DNA of 64,000 nt from Pararge aegeria (taxonomy: Eukaryota > Arthropoda > Insecta > Lepidoptera > Nymphalidae), in the NCBI RefSeq assembly GCF_905163445.1, contig NC_053199.1:13720001-13784000 (forward strand), given 5' to 3'. The notes under the pieces are model-generated. The model saw only the letters and a program-made list of their open reading frames with translations, was not told the DNA's origin and ran no database searches. This document shows positions 40,801 to 46,800 of the stretch, one piece after another (positions within the stretch are counted from its first letter, which is position 1; each line of letters opens with the position of its first letter). A program made the position numbers and the translations under genes.

Positions 40801-43800
40801 TAACTCAGATAAATTAAGAGCTCAAACCATATTACGTAACAATTGTTATTTTTTTTTAATCCTGCGGGTAACGGGTCTGTTTATAACATATGTTTATTTA
40901 TTTTATAAATTCTTTTATGTGTATGTTATATAATAATAAAGTAGGTATGTTATATTTATCTACTATAAATATAAAATGTCTTTTTATTCTGTTATCTGTG
41001 ATTTTATTATTATTTGCACTGTCTTGCTTTCATGTTTTGAATTACTATTGCAATAAGACCGCTTTTGCACACACTTCTTGCTTGTACCATTTATTGTTTC
41101 CATGTATATGCAATAAAGTTTTGTTTAAAAATAAACAAAATAATAAAAGTAATTTTTCCCGGGATTAATGTTATCCTATGTTCATATCCAGGATGCAAGC
41201 TACAAGTGAGACAAATTTCATCAAGATTGGCTTAACTGTTGCGCCGAACATAGGTAGCAAACAGGCAAACAGACACGTTTCGCATTCATAATATTAGTAT
41301 GGAAGGTCGCTGTACTGTGTAAATACGATAAGTCGAAAAGAATTTGGCACTCGATTTTCTTTTAATTACCTATATCGATACTTGTTATTAAGGCCATGTC
41401 TGTTAGTTTATCAAGTCTAGACTGTAACTCGATGGCTTTTAAAATTAAACAACAATAATTACTGCGAGCTTTGTCCGTTATATCACTATCTGTAAAGCTT
41501 AACGCGGGCCAGTGGCTCTCAAACTTTGTGTTTCTAACATAACACACTGACATTTATATGTGGAGTTCGATTTGATATTTTTAATTTATTATCACATTGT
41601 ATGTTATATTTATTTATTATAAATATATAATGTCTATTTATTTCTTTTTTTTCTTTTCGCGTGTTTATGTTCTATTGTTTGCACTGTTCCGCTTTTATGT
41701 TTTCAATACTTTCACAAAGTTGTCTGTAAGCGAAAATAGCTTTTGCAATATACCCCCTTTGTACACAACTGTATTTTTATATATTTTATTTATTTATTCC
41801 TTTTTCTTGCGTATTTCCTGTATTGTTTCAAAGGTATTATAAATAAAAATTGTAATTGCAATTTTTTTAATTACTTTTATCATATTTATTTGTTTATCTT
41901 TACTGTAATTTTGTTTATACATTTAACATGTGGGTGTTTATTTGCCCTAAAAAAGAATTTATTATTAATATTATTCTTAACAGTTTGAAATTTTTTGTTA
42001 ATATTCTTGCAACTTTATTTACAAAACCACCTCGTGGTTTTATTTGATTTTTTTTTGTATCAATATCAGTACTTATTTAAAAATGCTAATTACACGGTAA
42101 ACGGTCGATCAACGTCAAAGTCAAACATTTCTTAATTTACCCGTAGGTGTTTATTGCGTACGCATCGATATAAATCTCGTTTATATAAAACTGTGCAGGT
42201 ATATGGTATTCAATTCAATTCTTTTATTTGCATAAAACATTGTAGGTATATGAAATTAAATATTTATTTTGCTAAATATGGGTGAGTTATTGGTGTTTAG
42301 GATATAAAGTTCCAACATATTCTGCTAATACATCAACATGCAAAATTTAAACATTAACTTATATTAATATAGACAGCCGATTGGCGCTGTTTGCAGCGAC
42401 CCTGCTTTCTGAGTGGGCCGTGGGTTCGATTCCCACAAGTGGAAAATGTTTGTGTTATGAGCATGAATATTTTTCAGTGTCTGGGTTTTTATATGTATAT
42501 TATAAGTGTTTATGTATATTATTCATAAAAATATTCATAAGTCATCTCAATACCCATAACACAAGCTACGCTTACTTTGGGGCTAGATGGCGATGTGTGC
42601 GTCGTCGTAGTATATAAATTATTTATTTATTTGTATATATAAATAATACCTAATCTTAATTGTTATCAATTATATAATTGATACATTTTTAGTCAAAATC
42701 TATGACATGCAAATTTTAATTTACACAAATTCATTTAGACAATTACTAAAAAATTATTTAATTTTGCCTTAAATTTAAAGTGTGATGATTATTATAATTT
42801 ATTATGATACAATTGATGAATTTCTTAATGACAAGGTTGCTTGGAAGTATCCGGCTCCACTTTCATCTCTCACAAGATAGGAAAATGAATGTTCAAATGT
42901 AAAATGTAAACTGTTGATGTTGGAAAAGAGCAACTGCTGAGTTTCTTGCCGGCTTCTTCTCAGTAGAATCTGCCTTCCGAACCGGTGGTAGATTCACTAC
43001 AAACAGACAGACTTGACGTTTCAAAAGTGCTTATATTAGGCCTACTTGAAATAAATGAATTTTAAATTTTTGAATTTGAATTCTTTTTTATGATAGAAAA
43101 ATTCGTTTTTAACCGGCGATGACACTTTGGGGAGCTTTGTAAATAGAGGTGATTGCTTTAAAGTTATTAGTTAAGTGATAGCCGATAGCGAACATCGGGA
43201 GTTATTACGTTAATCGCCGGTTCGTGTCAAATCTGATAGCGCAAAATCGGATCGCTCTCGTGACGGTAATCGAACTACACACGACCTTATGACACGTCAG
43301 CGTTTTTGCTTTTTTATCTCTTTTGATTTTATGTATTTTATTTTATTTTTCTTTAATTGGAAAACCAACAGTTGAAAATCCCTATCCCTACTAATATTAT
43401 AAATGTCAATGTAAGTTTGATTGTTACGCTTTCAGGCTAAACACACTTAACCGATCCTCATGAAACTTTGTACACATATTCTTGGAAGTATTAAAAGTAA
43501 CATAGGATACTTTTTATCCCGACATTAAGCTCAGTTCCTTTGGAAGAGGGGATCAAAGTGTTTGACGATTTTACACCACAACTCCGACAAATTATAACCG
43601 ATTTAAATAATTATTTTTGTACTTTTTCATAAACTTGGTGTAGATCTGATGAATGTGGTTGGAGGTAGAGGACGGAACTCCTCAGCGGACAGCAGCAATC
43701 CCCTGATTCATGGCTTAGCTATACATAATTGCTGCGACATTTACGAGGAATTCAGTGCTAGGACTAAATAAAAAATGTTAGAAATGTTCTTCGTTAACCT

Positions 43801-46800
43801 ATAGCATATGAATCAACTAACAATGCGATTTCGATTCTTCCTTTAACGATTACCATTTTTTGTAAGCAATAAAAGGAGCTAAGACTGATCAGATAGTTCT
43901 TTTAAGATATTGTTACTATGTAAATTGAAAAAATAATTTTTAAAATTACACCAGTTTTTTTTATAAGAATACCAAACTTTGAATGTTTTTAGAAGTTTTA
44001 TTTTTTATTTATTTTATTTTGTGCCGTGTGGTGACGGACGATCAGAATACAGTTGTCACCAATCCTCTTTTACATGCGGGTGCCGTACGAGGCGACTTTT
44101 TAATTTTATTTATTCTGCTACAAGTTAGCCCTTGAATAAATAAATAACAAATAAATAAATATTCTACGACAATACACAGATCGCCATCTAGCCCTAAAAT
44201 AAGCGTACCGTGTGTTATGGGTACTAAGATGACTGATGAATATTTTATGAATAACTAGCGTACCCAGCCGTCTTCGCCGGGCTAGATTTTGCTTTATTTT
44301 ATTTAAACAATAAACTTACATCATTACATTTTTAATTTAAGTCTCATAATATATTAAATCATTTATTTCTCTCCGTATTCATTCTCTTCTATTCTCTTCT
44401 CGAGCGGGTGAAGATTATAGATATCTATATCTAGAAGAATAAAAAAAAACAGACAGAAGCAGTATACAAAAGCGGCCTTATCGCTTCGTAGCGATTTCTT
44501 CCAGGCAACCTTAGGATAAGGAAAACAAAAGATGATGATGTTGATGATATATCTTTTGAAATCGGTAACCTTTATATTCCAGAGATGTTCCTGGCCGTGT
44601 CGCTCGGCACCCACTCCCCGCCCTGATGACTGCTGGAGTGGGCTCGTGCCGAAGATCGAGAGGGAGGAGGACCGGGAACCCTGGCGCCTCCCTGACCTAC
44701 GTCCACCCTTGCATTACATGCATGATCGTGGTAAGGATCTGTAAAAGGTTGTAATTTTATCCTGTATTTTATAGTATAAATATAGCATGATCCGAGTTCG
44801 CCAATCCACAAAGTCAAAGTCAACAACTCCTTCAGCGTTATTGATGTTATTTATATGCCGTGGTTTTATTTTTTTGGCGACTTGATATTATCTGTGAAGT
44901 GTTATGTCCTTTATCTCCGACAATATTTTTCAGATCTCCATCCAAATGAGACAATACATGCTTAATAGTATTTCAATTTCAAATAAAAAAAGAATTATGA
45001 AAAATCGGTTCAAATTTAACGGAGCTATGAAGTAAAATTGATAAAAAATTTCATCCCGTTTCCCGAAGGAAACTTATTGTTTATCGGGATAAAAAGTATC
45101 CTTTATGTTGACCCGGAATACCAGCTACCTCTATGCCAAATTTTATTTAAATCCGTTCAGTAGATTTCTCGTGATGCCCGGACAGACAGACAGACAGACA
45201 AAAATTAAATAAAAAATCTGTTTTGGACTCAGTATCGATTATAAATCTCCCGGTTAAAATTTTCGAAATAAATTAAATGTTCAGAAATCTTCCAGCTAAA
45301 GTTTTATTATAAGTATAGATTATGCCACGAAATCAAACGGTTCCTAAATGATTTGTTAAAAAACCGTCATAATCGCAAACGAGAAGCGCGAAAAATATCT
45401 AGTAGTCTATAAACATGTATTGATTTAACGAACATAAACACCGTATCTGTTGAATTATGTAATCATGTTTACTGCTGAGGCGTTCCTAATTGGTCGTTAC
45501 GTTCAACACCGCAATTAAATGGGGATTAGGCTCCTAGGTGACGCGACGGGTCGATTGAGGTCGAGTGCCGTCAAATTCTGAAGCCCTTTTAATTATACGA
45601 ATGTTGAATATTTGCAAGTTTGTTTATCGACTCATCAGTGCGTATTCAACTGTTAATCTCAATTTAAAGACGAATGAGGATCAATATTGTATGGAACTAG
45701 AAGTGACCGCGGTTTCTCACGCAATTGGATACTATTTATAAGTAGGTTAAATATCCATTCTTCCCTAATAAAATTATTAATGTGGAAGTAATTGCGTGAA
45801 AGCAGGACTAAGCGAAAAACTGAATTTTATTAACTAATTTTTAAGACCTAAGGCATCTTAATACCAAATTTCATCATACTCTTTATTTGTATACCATAAC
45901 ATTAACATATGTATAATATAATAAAAATAGAAACATATCGAACGAAGTAGAATACAAAAGGCGGCCTTATCGCTTAATAGCGATCTCTGCCAGGCAACGT
46001 TTGAATTAGGAAAAAAGAAAATCATATTCAGCAGATTTAATAGCATCGTGTCCTAAAAATTGGTCTTGACGTACAAAGAGCTGGCACTAATTTAGCCAAC
46101 GGCTAAGTCTAGCAATTCAAAGTGGCAATAGCGCCAGCATTTTGGGTACCATGCCCATAAGTGAAAAGTTAGACTGCTTATAAAATATTAAAACGTGACT
46201 TTTCATAAAGCTAACAAATGCAGCGTTCAGTTATCTCTCAAGATCTCAAAGATTAAAAGCTCAGACACCTACACTAGGATTAATGCATACAATTATCGCA
46301 ATTTTTCCATTATTCATTTCTTAAGTCTAGGTATACTTAGATAATTACCTACTTGTTATGACATATTATGTACAGTCACAGGACGTATTTTCAGGAGTCC
46401 CTATGCAATGTGACAAAATTCACATCCAAGATGGCCGCCACTATTAAAATATATTTTTCATACTTTTTTTATTTAGATTCTAATACATTGTGTGCAGTAG
46501 CGTGCATATGGCCTTAGGCCAGGGTATGCATAAAGCAGGAATCTGGTATTAAATGGAATTTTTTACCTCCAATACGAGTTATATAAAATAATTTTGGTAT
46601 GCAGTGCTTTTGTGCATTTATGAAGTGCACGCCACTGATTGTGTGTCAGGAGTTTTTTTTTAAATTCTAAATTAATTTTTAATATTATTTTATCCTGTAT
46701 CCATAATAATTAAGAGTATAATATATAATAGTATGAATCTTCTTCTACCACCGATCCACAACGGGCCAGCGTGGTGGACTATGGCCTCAACCCCTCCTCA

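Noticed and set aside
44532..44826. GC-rich open frames on both strands as a possible exon
   Set aside because: No good acceptor, no recognised domain, and it sits inside repeat J.
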